64,000 nt of DNA from Bdellovibrio sp. ZAP7 (GTDB taxonomy: Bacteria > Bdellovibrionota > Bdellovibrionia > Bdellovibrionales > Bdellovibrionaceae). The notes under the pieces were generated by a model that saw nothing but the letters and a program-made list of their open reading frames with translations, did no database searches and was not told the DNA's origin. Of the stretch, positions 45,783-56,417 are shown piece by piece. Position numbers and translations under genes: made by a program. The first letter of the stretch is position 1; each line of letters begins with the position of its first letter. The stretch lies in NCBI RefSeq assembly GCF_006874645.1, contig NZ_CP030082.1, positions 1-64,000 of the forward strand, read 5' to 3'.

Positions 45783-47942
45783 TTGCAAGGAATGCGACTT
45801 AAACGGTTGATACCGTTTGCTGTGCTAGCTGGATGCTTTGCATGGTCAAGCCATACAGGTGGTTTGAAGTACATCCCTATTTACGAAGGCCTTACAATTC
45901 GTGCTCAAAAAAGTTCTCCTCCGCACGTAGCATTCGAAGAAACAATTCGTCCAAATTCAAATTTTAGCGAGTGGGACCATTTTCAATCCATGATGCCTGT
46001 GGCATTGGGGGTTGAAAAAAAGTCTCCGGCACTATTCGCGAAAAAGGTCGTCCTCGCTGAGATGACTATTCAAAAGCAAGTTGAGACTGTGGCTACAAAC
46101 GTTCGCAGTGAAGCTTCTTCAGCGGGTGTAGGTTACAGCGCTGATGATGCTTGGATGTCACAACTTTCCAATGCCCAAAGAAACCGTCTACAGGCTGCGC
46201 AAGTTCGTGATGATGTTTTAAATCACGATTGGCAGCAAGAGCCGTCATGGGCTGAATCAGCAGCAGCGGCTTTAGAAAAATCTGGTCTTATTAATTCACG
46301 CGGAGATGTTTTATCACCGAATAATAAAAAAGGCGTCGCTGTTAACGGTGTTCGTGGGGAATCTTTGGATCGCCCTTCGGTTCAACGTTCCAGTGCGTCC
46401 GATGTTAATCAAAATAGCTTCGCTTCTTCAGCAAATGGCAGCGACGGCAGCCAATCTTTTGTTGGTGGAAATAATTCTTCTGACATAACGACGGGAGTTC
46501 GCAGAATCGTCGGCCCGATCGAAATCACAGGTGGTTTGGCTGTTACAAACGAACATCATATTGAAATTCGTCGTAACGATGAGGGTGTACTTAAAGAATT
46601 GGGTCGAGTTGATCTGATGAAAGGCACTTATAATATCGATGTTGAGCAAACGACTGGAACTGTGGTTGCCCGCTTGGTGAATAAAGAAGGCAAAACTATG
46701 GGTGAAGGCAGTTTCCGTTTGAACCGCTTGGTTGCGGGAACCCAAAATTTTCTGTCGGGTCCAAAAATCAAAGTTGAACCACATCCTGATTACACTGTGG
46801 CTTTGACAGGGGCTTACAACTCAAAGGCAAATGATGCGGCTCCAGCGCAAACTCGAGTGACCTTTGTTAAAGGTGTCAGCGATGTGAAAGTAAACCGCGA
46901 AGGCATTGCCTCGATGGAAAATGTCACCCGCGGATCTTCAACCGTTATGAGAGCGGCCGCTCCAAAGCATTTAGAAACCACCAACTTGATTGTCTCCGGT
47001 AAAGAGTCTCGTTCGACACTTTACCCTGAATCTATGGTGACGGCGTTGATGGATATCATCGCACAACACAGAAATGAATCCTATGAGGGCGTTCCTTCCC
47101 TGATCTGGGGTAAGGTGATGCTGGATGGAAAGCCGGTATCTGGAATCGAAGTAACGGTTGAAACAGCTCCGGATTTGAAACCAATATATTTCAATCAGTT
47201 TATGATGCCGGACATGAACCTGACTAAGACCAGCGATAACGGTCTTTATGCTTTCGTTCAAGTTCCGACTGGATTCCACTCTTTGCTAGCGACAAGATCA
47301 GATTCGATCTTTGGTTACGTTAACGTCGTTTCTGAACAAGGCGCCGTTGCTCAGGGCGACTTGGAAGCCACAATGAAAAACGAGTCGGTTCCACTAAGAG
47401 TTTTCGATGCTTTCAGCGGCGAGCCGATTTCAGCGACGATCACGATGCAATCTTTGGCAGAGGACCTTGCTGTGCCAACGGGTGCAACGACGATTAGCCT
47501 GCCACACTTGAATCGCTTTGGTCTGACAAGAGTTCATGCTGACGGCGCAGATTACATCCCTGCCCGTTATGTATATAATGACAACGATGATTTCATCCAT
47601 TTCCCGCTGGTTCGTTGGGAATGGCTAAGAGCTATTAAAGCGTTTATGAAAATTAACGAAATGCCAAAGTCTGGATTAATCGTGGGTTTCGTTCCTGATG
47701 AAGACTTTGAAGTATTCTTGGCGGCATACGATAACTTCAATCAGCAAGACATCGTGTACTTTGATATGCAAGGTCGCATCCTGCAAAACCGTAAAGGTGC
47801 AGCTGGCGGCGGATTTGTTATCTATAATGTTCCGGAAGACACTCACGAAGTGGTGGTTACTGGAACTCGCACGCAAAAGATCTATTCTCGTGTTGTTCCA
47901 GTAGATGCAAACTCGCTATCGGTTCTTAATTTTAGAGAATAG
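45783..47942 (+). CDS. Large exported protein with carboxypeptidase-regulatory-like domains
   Basis: About 719 residues. I place the start at TTG 45783, 4 bases after AAGGGGAG; ATG 45792 is an alternative three codons in. An N-terminal hydrophobic signal (LIPFAVLAGCFAWSS) is followed by a polar, low-complexity region to about 240, then beta-rich segments. Near 440-520 there is a CarboxypepD-regulatory-like Ig fold (IWGKVMLDGKPVSGIEVTVE, GLYAFVQVPTGFHSLLATR). Near 530-600 is a second such unit (VPLRVFDAFSGEPISATITM). Function is unknown. A 7-bp hairpin AAACGGT/ACCGTTT lies at codons 7-12. It is convergent with murD and overlaps it by 11 bp. Confidence 0.7.
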   Translation: MQGMRLKRLIPFAVLAGCFAWSSHTGGLKYIPIYEGLTIRAQKSSPPHVAFEETIRPNSNFSEWDHFQSMMPVALGVEKKSPALFAKKVVLAEMTIQKQVETVATNVRSEASSAGVGYSADDAWMSQLSNAQRNRLQAAQVRDDVLNHDWQQEPSWAESAAAALEKSGLINSRGDVLSPNNKKGVAVNGVRGESLDRPSVQRSSASDVNQNSFASSANGSDGSQSFVGGNNSSDITTGVRRIVGPIEITGGLAVTNEHHIEIRRNDEGVLKELGRVDLMKGTYNIDVEQTTGTVVARLVNKEGKTMGEGSFRLNRLVAGTQNFLSGPKIKVEPHPDYTVALTGAYNSKANDAAPAQTRVTFVKGVSDVKVNREGIASMENVTRGSSTVMRAAAPKHLETTNLIVSGKESRSTLYPESMVTALMDIIAQHRNESYEGVPSLIWGKVMLDGKPVSGIEVTVETAPDLKPIYFNQFMMPDMNLTKTSDNGLYAFVQVPTGFHSLLATRSDSIFGYVNVVSEQGAVAQGDLEATMKNESVPLRVFDAFSGEPISATITMQSLAEDLAVPTGATTISLPHLNRFGLTRVHADGADYIPARYVYNDNDDFIHFPLVRWEWLRAIKAFMKINEMPKSGLIVGFVPDEDFEVFLAAYDNFNQQDIVYFDMQGRILQNRKGAAGGGFVIYNVPEDTHEVVVTGTRTQKIYSRVVPVDANSLSVLNFRE

Positions 47943-49236
47943 AGAACTCCGAGACTTTTTTCTTAAAGAAATCCCCGCGATCTTCAAATGACTTAAATTC
48001 ATCAAGGCTTGTTCCGCCTGGGCTTAATAAGACTGTGTCCGCGGCTTTTACCTTTGAAAAAATATATCCAATAGCTTCATCCAAGCGGGCGAAACTATTT
48101 CCCTTAAGCTGGGATTTGCTTTGGGCAACAGCTCGGCACTCACCAAAAAATACGAACTCAGTGCGAGTCATCTTAGACAAAGAAGATAACTGCTCCCAGG
48201 GAAGATTTTTGTCTCTGCCACCTAAAAGCAAAAATAAAATGCCATCAGGATGAAGAGTATCGGAAGCTGCGGTTGCAGCGATCATCACACTATCAAGCGC
48301 CGTAGCCTTGCTGTCGTTAATGAAACGTACGCCCTTTACCTCGCCTAGATTTTCCAAGCGGTGGCTAAGACCTTTAAAGTTTTTCATCGCTTCAACAGCT
48401 GCGGTCGGCCACCCTGCTTCCATGGCCAGGGCTGTTGCCAGCGCCATGTTGTCTTGATTGTGTTGGCCTATTAGTTGCGCTTTTTGCAACTGATGGGCCT
48501 GAAGTTCGGTGTCTTTTTTAGAGACCACTTTGACTTGAGCCGAAGGCTTCTGAGCCTTTGAATACTCGACCAAGTCACCACCCTCAGAATTTAAAAGCAT
48601 CTTATTTTTGGTCATTCCCAAGATACTCCACTTCGTTTGATAGTAGTGCTCGATGCTGTCGTATCGCTCTAAGTGATTTGAAGTGAAGTAAGTGATGGCT
48701 GAATAATCCAGGGATAGTAGTTCGCAATTCTCTAACTGATAGCTCGAAAGCTCTAATACAACCCAGTCAGCAACGGGACGCTTTTTCTCAACCACGTCCG
48801 CAGCGTAGGTCGCAAAAGGAATTCCCAAATTGCCGCCAACAAAGCCAGTTTTTGAAAAGCCCTCAAGACCCGCCTGAAGAAGAGACACTGTCGTACTTTT
48901 ACCCACTGATCCGGTAACACCCATTAGTTTTTCGGTGGACAAACATGAGCAGGCCAAAGTGATTTCACTGGTGATGCGAATCCCCTGATTTTTTGCGTCT
49001 TTAATCCATGCAGATGCCAAGGGAACGCCGGGAGAGACTACAAGCGTTTGGGGTTTTCCTTCAGACATGAGTTTATTTGAATCCTTGAAGTCAGCTGAAT
49101 CCAGTTTTCCGTCGAAAGTTAGAATGTTCTCCGGGCTGATTCCGCAAGCGATAAGTAAACGTTTTGCGGAGTCTCCGCTTTTACCCATACCTACGATAGC
49201 GATTGGTGTCTTCAGGTTCTTGATATATTGGCTCAT
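47932..49236 (-). CDS. murD: UDP-N-acetylmuramoylalanine-D-glutamate ligase (MurD-like, atypical)
   Basis: Mur ligase adding D-Glu to UDP-MurNAc-L-Ala. I use the ATG at 49236 (MSQYIKNLKTPIAIVGMGKSG), giving 434 residues; the longer reading crosses the next gene. Typical motifs: LELSSYQLENCELL near 171, GLSHRLENLGEVKGVRFIND near 290 in two parts, LLLGGRDKNLPW near 335. Unusual: the P-loop reads GVTGSVGKSTT, not GTNGKST, and the C-terminal loop is SPGGTSLDEFKSF, usually SPACASxDxFKNF. It is far from a division cluster. It could be a divergent MurD or a paralogue. Confidence 0.82.
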   Translation of the reverse strand: MSQYIKNLKTPIAIVGMGKSGDSAKRLLIACGISPENILTFDGKLDSADFKDSNKLMSEGKPQTLVVSPGVPLASAWIKDAKNQGIRITSEITLACSCLSTEKLMGVTGSVGKSTTVSLLQAGLEGFSKTGFVGGNLGIPFATYAADVVEKKRPVADWVVLELSSYQLENCELLSLDYSAITYFTSNHLERYDSIEHYYQTKWSILGMTKNKMLLNSEGGDLVEYSKAQKPSAQVKVVSKKDTELQAHQLQKAQLIGQHNQDNMALATALAMEAGWPTAAVEAMKNFKGLSHRLENLGEVKGVRFINDSKATALDSVMIAATAASDTLHPDGILFLLLGGRDKNLPWEQLSSLSKMTRTEFVFFGECRAVAQSKSQLKGNSFARLDEAIGYIFSKVKAADTVLLSPGGTSLDEFKSFEDRGDFFKKKVSEFSIL

Positions 49237-49265
49237 CTGGCAGATAGTATTATTAGGAGGGTGTT

Positions 49266-50729
49266 TTGCCCACTTCTTTTTTTGCGCATCCAAAGTCTGA
49301 TTTTAAATCAGCGCAATATACAGCAATCATCAGCGATCTGCATCTAACTGAAGCAGAGCCGGTGAACTTGCGTTTTCCATTATGGAAAAAATTTAAGACT
49401 CGTCAGTTCTTCTATGATGATGTTTTTGAAACCTTTCTCAGACATATCGAACAGCGTGCGCAGGGAGCTCCTGTTGAGCTGATTTTGAATGGCGACATTT
49501 TCGATTTTGACAGCGTGATGAATTTGCCAGAGGAACCAGTGTTTCGCATCAGCTGGCTTGAGAAGCATCGCGGTCTTTATCCGCGCGCGGAAAGATCTCG
49601 CCATAAAATCGAAGTGATTCTGCGCGATCACATGCCATTTGTCAGATCTTTGAAAGAGTTTATTCTTCGCGGAAATCGCGCGGTGTTTGTCATCGGAAAT
49701 CATGATTTGGAACTTCACTTTTTGGAAGTTCAACATGAGATCATGAGGCATTTGAATTTGCCTGAAGATAAGCGCGAAGAAGTCCGCTTTGTCGAATGGT
49801 TCTATATCAGCAATCAGGACACTTTGATTGAACATGGTAATCAGTACGACCCGTACTGTATGTGCGAAGATCCGGTGAATCCGTTTGTTCGTGGTTACAA
49901 CTATGTGGCGCTAAAACTTCCATTCGGAAATTTGGCTTGTCGTTATATTTCCAATGGTATGGGGTTCTTTAATCCCCATGTCGACACGAACTATATTATG
50001 ACTCTGAAAGAGTACATTTTGTTCTTTTTCAAATATATCTGGAGAGCACAACCGGGCTTAGTATTCACTTGGTTCTGGGGATCGCTTGCGACTCTGGTGC
50101 ATTCTTTCTTTGACCGTCTTTCAGCGCCGATACGCAATCCATTAAAGATTGAGGACCGTATCGAGATTATTGCTGAAAAATCCAATGCAGAACCGCGTAT
50201 GGTTCGAGAAATGAAGGAACTTTTTGTCGCACCTGCTGCAAGTGAGCCGATGCTTCTGGCTCGAGAGCTTTGGCTTGATCGCGCCTTTATTGTGTTCATT
50301 GCGTTCTTTTTGATCTTTGAATTGATGGTTTTTGTTCGCTCGGTTTATGAAATTTCATTTTTTTGGGCATTTATCCCTCTGTTTTTGCTGTTGCCGTTCT
50401 TTTTGTTCTACAGCAAATCGGTCACATCCTTGGTTTCCAGTTACAAAGAACCGGATGATCGGGTTTTGGCTATGGCGAGTGCCATCACTAAGGTGAAACG
50501 AATTGTTTACGGGCATACGCACCACACAAGACATGAAATTATCGGTTCCGTGGAACACCTAAACAGTGGATGCTGGTCTCCGGCATTCCTGGATGTTGAG
50601 TGTACAAAACCGATCGATCAAAAAACCTTTGTTTGGATCTCTCCAGGAGAACATAATTCTCGTCAGGCAGAGCTTTGTAAGTTTGTGGATGGAACCTCTG
50701 AAGTAATGACAGGTAATCGCGGCGCTTAA
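49266..50729 (+). CDS. Calcineurin-like metallophosphoesterase with membrane segment
   Basis: A 487-residue protein. Metal motifs of the family are in order: ISDLHLTEAEP near 19, LNGDIFDFDS near 75, VIGNHDLELHF near 143 and YGHTHHTRHE near 416. Two hydrophobic helices near 340-385 (DRAFIVFIAFFLIFELMVFV, and WAFIPLFLLLPFFLFYSKS) are inserted between the third and fourth motifs. The family includes LpxH-type UDP-diacylglucosamine hydrolases, but the helices are unlike LpxH. TTG start with GGAGG; only 29 bp separate it from the divergent murD start. Confidence 0.85.
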   Translation: MPTSFFAHPKSDFKSAQYTAIISDLHLTEAEPVNLRFPLWKKFKTRQFFYDDVFETFLRHIEQRAQGAPVELILNGDIFDFDSVMNLPEEPVFRISWLEKHRGLYPRAERSRHKIEVILRDHMPFVRSLKEFILRGNRAVFVIGNHDLELHFLEVQHEIMRHLNLPEDKREEVRFVEWFYISNQDTLIEHGNQYDPYCMCEDPVNPFVRGYNYVALKLPFGNLACRYISNGMGFFNPHVDTNYIMTLKEYILFFFKYIWRAQPGLVFTWFWGSLATLVHSFFDRLSAPIRNPLKIEDRIEIIAEKSNAEPRMVREMKELFVAPAASEPMLLARELWLDRAFIVFIAFFLIFELMVFVRSVYEISFFWAFIPLFLLLPFFLFYSKSVTSLVSSYKEPDDRVLAMASAITKVKRIVYGHTHHTRHEIIGSVEHLNSGCWSPAFLDVECTKPIDQKTFVWISPGEHNSRQAELCKFVDGTSEVMTGNRGA

Positions 50730-50834
50730 CCGCTCAGCATTATTGCGCCGCAAAAAAGATTTCCCATTGTCAATTATAGGTCCCTTATGCAAACCTTTTA
50801 CTGTTCAATTTTTAACTAAGGATGGAGAGTCATC

Positions 50835-51029
50835 ATGGCAGAAGTACTTGTTGTAACTAGCAAAGTGAAAAAACTTATCAAAGAAAAAGGTGGCATGAAC
50901 ACTTCCGCTGAAACTATCGACGTTCTCAGCAAAGCTATCGAGCAACTTTGCCTTAAAGGCGTAGAGTCTGCAAAAGCAGACGGCCGTAAAACAGTTATGG
51001 CTCGCGATATCGTTATCGATCACCTTTAA
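50835..51029 (+). CDS. Bacterial histone-fold protein (HBb type)
   Basis: A 64-residue basic protein that is a single histone fold: an N-terminal helix (SKVKKLIKEKGG), the long central helix (SAETIDVLSKAIEQLCLKGVE) and a C-terminal helix, with the loop ADGRKTVMARDIVIDHL that matches the RxTV motif of archaeal histones. It lacks tails. It corresponds to the abundant histone (Bd0055 in B. bacteriovorus HD100) described as an unusual DNA-edge-binding chromatin protein. GGAGAG precedes the ATG. It is monocistronic, between a metallophosphoesterase gene and ligA. Confidence 0.95.
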   Translation: MAEVLVVTSKVKKLIKEKGGMNTSAETIDVLSKAIEQLCLKGVESAKADGRKTVMARDIVIDHL

Positions 51030-51053
51030 TTTTTAATTAAAGATGATACGAAG

Positions 51054-51081
51054 AAAACCCACAGCGAAAACTGTGGGTTTT
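51054..51081. terminator. Bidirectional terminator shared by the histone gene and ligA
   Basis: AAAACCCACAG-cgaaaa-CTGTGGGTTTT is a perfect 11-bp stem. T-runs follow on both strands, so it can end the histone transcript (plus) and ligA (minus). Confidence 0.94.
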
Positions 51082-51088
51082 TTATTTT

Positions 51089-53113
<2,025 letters not shown>

Positions 53114-53232
53114 TCACGCAATTGCGTGCGCCCGCGCAGCGCTCCAAGGTCCAGCGGCTGATTCGCTTGATGACTGACACGCGAATTTTGAATATTCTCA
53201 TCGCTGGAATTGCTCCCAAGGAGATCGTCAGG

Positions 53233-53511
53233 ATGGATAAAAAAGCTGTCGAACACATCGCCAAGCTGGCTCGATTACAAATCACTGATGCTGAGGCTGT
53301 CGAATTCAGCGCGCAGATGGAAAAAATCCTCCAGAATTTTCAGAAAATTGAGAATATCAATACTCAGGGCGTGGAACCTATGGTGACGCCGACGGAAATC
53401 GAATCTTTTTGGCGCGAAGATCAGGTTGTTCAAAACTACAAACCTGAAGACATGGTGGCAAACGCACCCGATCGGGCAGGAAATCTGTTTAAAGTCCCAC
53501 CTGTGGTATAG
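53233..53511 (+). CDS. gatC: Glu-tRNA(Gln)/Asp-tRNA(Asn) amidotransferase subunit C
   Basis: Small helper of the GatCAB amidotransferase. I start at the ATG at 53233 with AAGGAG at 53218-53223, giving 92 residues (MDKKAVEHIAKLARLQITD). The end carries the VPPVV tail typical of GatC. A longer in-frame reading has no family match. gatA follows after 9 bp. Confidence 0.92.
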   Translation: MDKKAVEHIAKLARLQITDAEAVEFSAQMEKILQNFQKIENINTQGVEPMVTPTEIESFWREDQVVQNYKPEDMVANAPDRAGNLFKVPPVV

Positions 53512-53520
53512 GAGTTAAGA

Positions 53521-54993
53521 GTGGATTTAACTTTTGCCTCGTTAAGCGAGATCTCTGACGCTGTAAAATCAAAAAAAGTTAGTGCGAAAGAAGTGGCCGC
53601 ACATTTTCAAAAAAGAATCGAGTCACTTGATTCAAAATTGAACGCGTTTACTTCGCATAATCCGAATGCTCTTAAAGATGCCGAAAATACGGATTCAAGG
53701 ATTGCAAAGGGCGAAGACGTGGGTCTGCTTGCCGGCGTGCCTTTTGGCATTAAAGAAATGCTTTGTACCAAGGGTTTAAAAACTACAGCGGGCTCAAAGA
53801 TTTTAAGTAACTTTGTTCCACCTTATGACTCGACTGTGGTTGCGCGTCTAAAAAAACAAGGCGTTACGGTCATGGGAAAATTGAATCAAGATGAATTCGC
53901 AATGGGTTCTTCGAATGAAACATCGTTTTATGGCGCCGTTAAAAATCCATGGGATGTTAATCGTGTCCCCGGTGGATCTTCAGGTGGATCCGCCGCAGCT
54001 CAAGCGGCGCGTTTAGTTGCGGGGACCATTGGAACTGATACAGGTGGATCCATTCGTCAGCCAGCAAGCTTCTGTGGAATAGTGGGCGTAAAACCCACGT
54101 ATGGCCGTGTCAGTCGTTACGGAATTATTGCATTTGCTTCTTCGCTGGATCAAGCCGGTCCCATGGTAAGCTCGGTTAAAGATGCGGCTCTGACTATGGA
54201 AGTAATTTCTGGTCACGATCCTATGGACTCAACTTCATCTCAAAAAGCAGTTCCTTCTTGGTCAAAGAACCTTTCCACTGATGTGAAAGGTTTAAAGATC
54301 GGCGTGATCAAAGAATACATGAAGGGCGGCTTAGACGTCGACACGGAAAAAACTTTCAGTGAATCCTTGAAGACTTTAAAAAGTATGGGTGCAGAGATTG
54401 TTGAAGTTTCTGTGTCGATGTCAGAATTTGCTGTGCCTATTTACTATCTGGTCGCAACAAGTGAAGCGTCATCAAATTTAGCTCGCTATGATGGAATTCG
54501 TTATGGCTACCGCGCAGAGTTTCCAAGCCTAGCGGGCGTAGAGCTGGAAGATTTTTACGCAAAAACTCGCGGTGAAGGATTTGGCCAAGAAGTAAAACGC
54601 AGAATTATGTTGGGTACTTATTGTCTTTCAAGCGGTTATTACGATGCCTACTATACCAAGGCTGGCCAAGTTCGTCGTATGTTGACTGAACAGTATCTGG
54701 CGGCATTTAGAAATTGCGATGTGATTTTAAGTCCGGTCACAACATCACCAGCCTTTAAAATCGGTGAATTGGTATCAGATCCATTGGCGATGTACATGAA
54801 TGACATCTTCACTACGTCCACGAACTTAGCGGGTCTGCCTGGTATGAGTGTTCCTTTTGGAGCATCCAGCACGGGCTTGCCTATTGGTGTCCAAGTCACG
54901 GCCAATCACTTTGACGAGCAACGCATGCTGAATGTCGCAGCGGCCTTGGAATCAGTTTCTCCGGTGAAAGGAAAAAAACCCCATGTCATATAG
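53521..54993 (+). CDS. gatA: Amidotransferase subunit A
   Basis: Glutamine-hydrolysing subunit. The 490 residues contain the amidase Ser-cisSer-Lys triad: Lys in FGIKEMLC near 78 and the serines in GGSSGGSAAAQAA and TDTGGSIRQPASFCG near 151-185. GTG start with GGAGTT upstream. Its end overlaps gatB by 11 bp, ensuring stoichiometric synthesis. Confidence 0.96.
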   Translation: MDLTFASLSEISDAVKSKKVSAKEVAAHFQKRIESLDSKLNAFTSHNPNALKDAENTDSRIAKGEDVGLLAGVPFGIKEMLCTKGLKTTAGSKILSNFVPPYDSTVVARLKKQGVTVMGKLNQDEFAMGSSNETSFYGAVKNPWDVNRVPGGSSGGSAAAQAARLVAGTIGTDTGGSIRQPASFCGIVGVKPTYGRVSRYGIIAFASSLDQAGPMVSSVKDAALTMEVISGHDPMDSTSSQKAVPSWSKNLSTDVKGLKIGVIKEYMKGGLDVDTEKTFSESLKTLKSMGAEIVEVSVSMSEFAVPIYYLVATSEASSNLARYDGIRYGYRAEFPSLAGVELEDFYAKTRGEGFGQEVKRRIMLGTYCLSSGYYDAYYTKAGQVRRMLTEQYLAAFRNCDVILSPVTTSPAFKIGELVSDPLAMYMNDIFTTSTNLAGLPGMSVPFGASSTGLPIGVQVTANHFDEQRMLNVAAALESVSPVKGKKPHVI

Positions 54994-56416
54994 AGGTTAT
55001 GAACCTGTCATCGGTATTGAAATTCACGTGCAGCTGCAAACGCTCAGTAAGATGTTTTGCGCGGATGCAACGAACTTTGATGCGGCCGATAATGAAAATG
55101 TGTCTCCGGTAAGCGCAGGTATGCCGGGAACATTGCCGGTCGTAAATAAACGCGCTATTGAATTCGGCATTAAAACTGGATTGGCATTGGGCTGTGAAAT
55201 CAGAAGAAAATCTGTCTTTGCGAGAAAGAACTATTTTTATCCAGACATGCCTAAAGGTTATCAGATTTCTCAGTATGACCAGCCGATCTGTGAGAATGGA
55301 AAAATCACATTTAGAGTAAATGGTGTGGATAAAACTGTGAATATCTCTCGAGCGCATTTGGAAGAAGATGCAGGAAAATCAAATCACAGTGGTGCGCACA
55401 CGCTTATTAATTTAAATCGTGCCGGAATTCCACTTTTGGAAGTTGTGACGGGTCCTGATTTGCGTTCTCCGGCGGAGGCTGCGGAATACGGTCGTACTAT
55501 TCGTCAAATTGTTCGCTACCTTGATGTCTGTGACGGAAACCTTGAGGAGGGATCGCTACGCTGTGATTGCAATGTCTCCGTTCGAAAAACTGGTCAAGAG
55601 CAATTTGGAACGAAAGTAGAAATCAAGAACGTCAACTCATTCCGCTTTGTTGAAAAAGCGATCGAGTACGAGATTGAAAGACAGATCGATGAGCTTGAGC
55701 GCGGAGGAAAAATCATTCAGGAAACCCGATTGTGGGATCCTGATAAGAATCGCACTTTTTCGATGCGTTCAAAAGAAGATGCTCAAGACTATCGTTATTT
55801 CCCGGATCCAGATTTGCTGCCACTGATTGTAACAGATCAGTGGATTGAGCAAATTCGTAAGGAACTTCCAGAGCTGCCAATTGCCAGAGCTAAAAGATTT
55901 CATGACGAACACGGTCTTCCGGAATCCGATGCGCACGTTCTGACGATTGAAAAATCAGTGGCGGATTATTACGAAGCCACGGCCCAGGTATCTAAAAATC
56001 ATAAAGCCTCGGCGAACTGGATTATGTCAGAGCTGATGCGTGAGTTAAATACGGCAAATATGGATATCGATAGATCACCGATTAAACCCGCGCAATTAGG
56101 AAAAATGATTGCGATGATCGACACAGGTACAATTTCGGGAAAAATGGCAAAAAACGTTTTCCAAGAAATGTGGGATTCAGGTAAAGAGCCAGATGTTATT
56201 GTAAAAGAAAAAGGACTTGTGCAAATCACTGATACGTCGGCGATTGAAAAAATCATCGATGAAGTTTTGACGAATAATGCTCAAGCGGTCGAAGACCATA
56301 AGTCAGGCAAAAAGAAAAATCTTTTTGGATTCTTTGTGGGAGCGGTTATGAAAGCTTCCAAAGGCCAAGCCAGCCCCGATCTGGTAAATAAGATTCTGCA
56401 GGAGAAACTTAAGTAA
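54983..56416 (+). CDS. gatB: Amidotransferase subunit B
   Basis: Synthesises Gln-tRNA(Gln) or Asn-tRNA(Asn) by amidation of the misacylated tRNA. The 477 residues start YEPVIGIEIHVQLQT, have the GatB signature (RKNYFYPDMPKGYQISQYD near 74), the kinase-like domain and a C-terminal YqeY-like tRNA-binding helical domain. The organism therefore probably charges Gln and/or Asn tRNA indirectly. One base separates the stop and the next ATG. Confidence 0.96.
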   Translation: MSYRGYEPVIGIEIHVQLQTLSKMFCADATNFDAADNENVSPVSAGMPGTLPVVNKRAIEFGIKTGLALGCEIRRKSVFARKNYFYPDMPKGYQISQYDQPICENGKITFRVNGVDKTVNISRAHLEEDAGKSNHSGAHTLINLNRAGIPLLEVVTGPDLRSPAEAAEYGRTIRQIVRYLDVCDGNLEEGSLRCDCNVSVRKTGQEQFGTKVEIKNVNSFRFVEKAIEYEIERQIDELERGGKIIQETRLWDPDKNRTFSMRSKEDAQDYRYFPDPDLLPLIVTDQWIEQIRKELPELPIARAKRFHDEHGLPESDAHVLTIEKSVADYYEATAQVSKNHKASANWIMSELMRELNTANMDIDRSPIKPAQLGKMIAMIDTGTISGKMAKNVFQEMWDSGKEPDVIVKEKGLVQITDTSAIEKIIDEVLTNNAQAVEDHKSGKKKNLFGFFVGAVMKASKGQASPDLVNKILQEKLK

Positions 56417-56417
56417 T

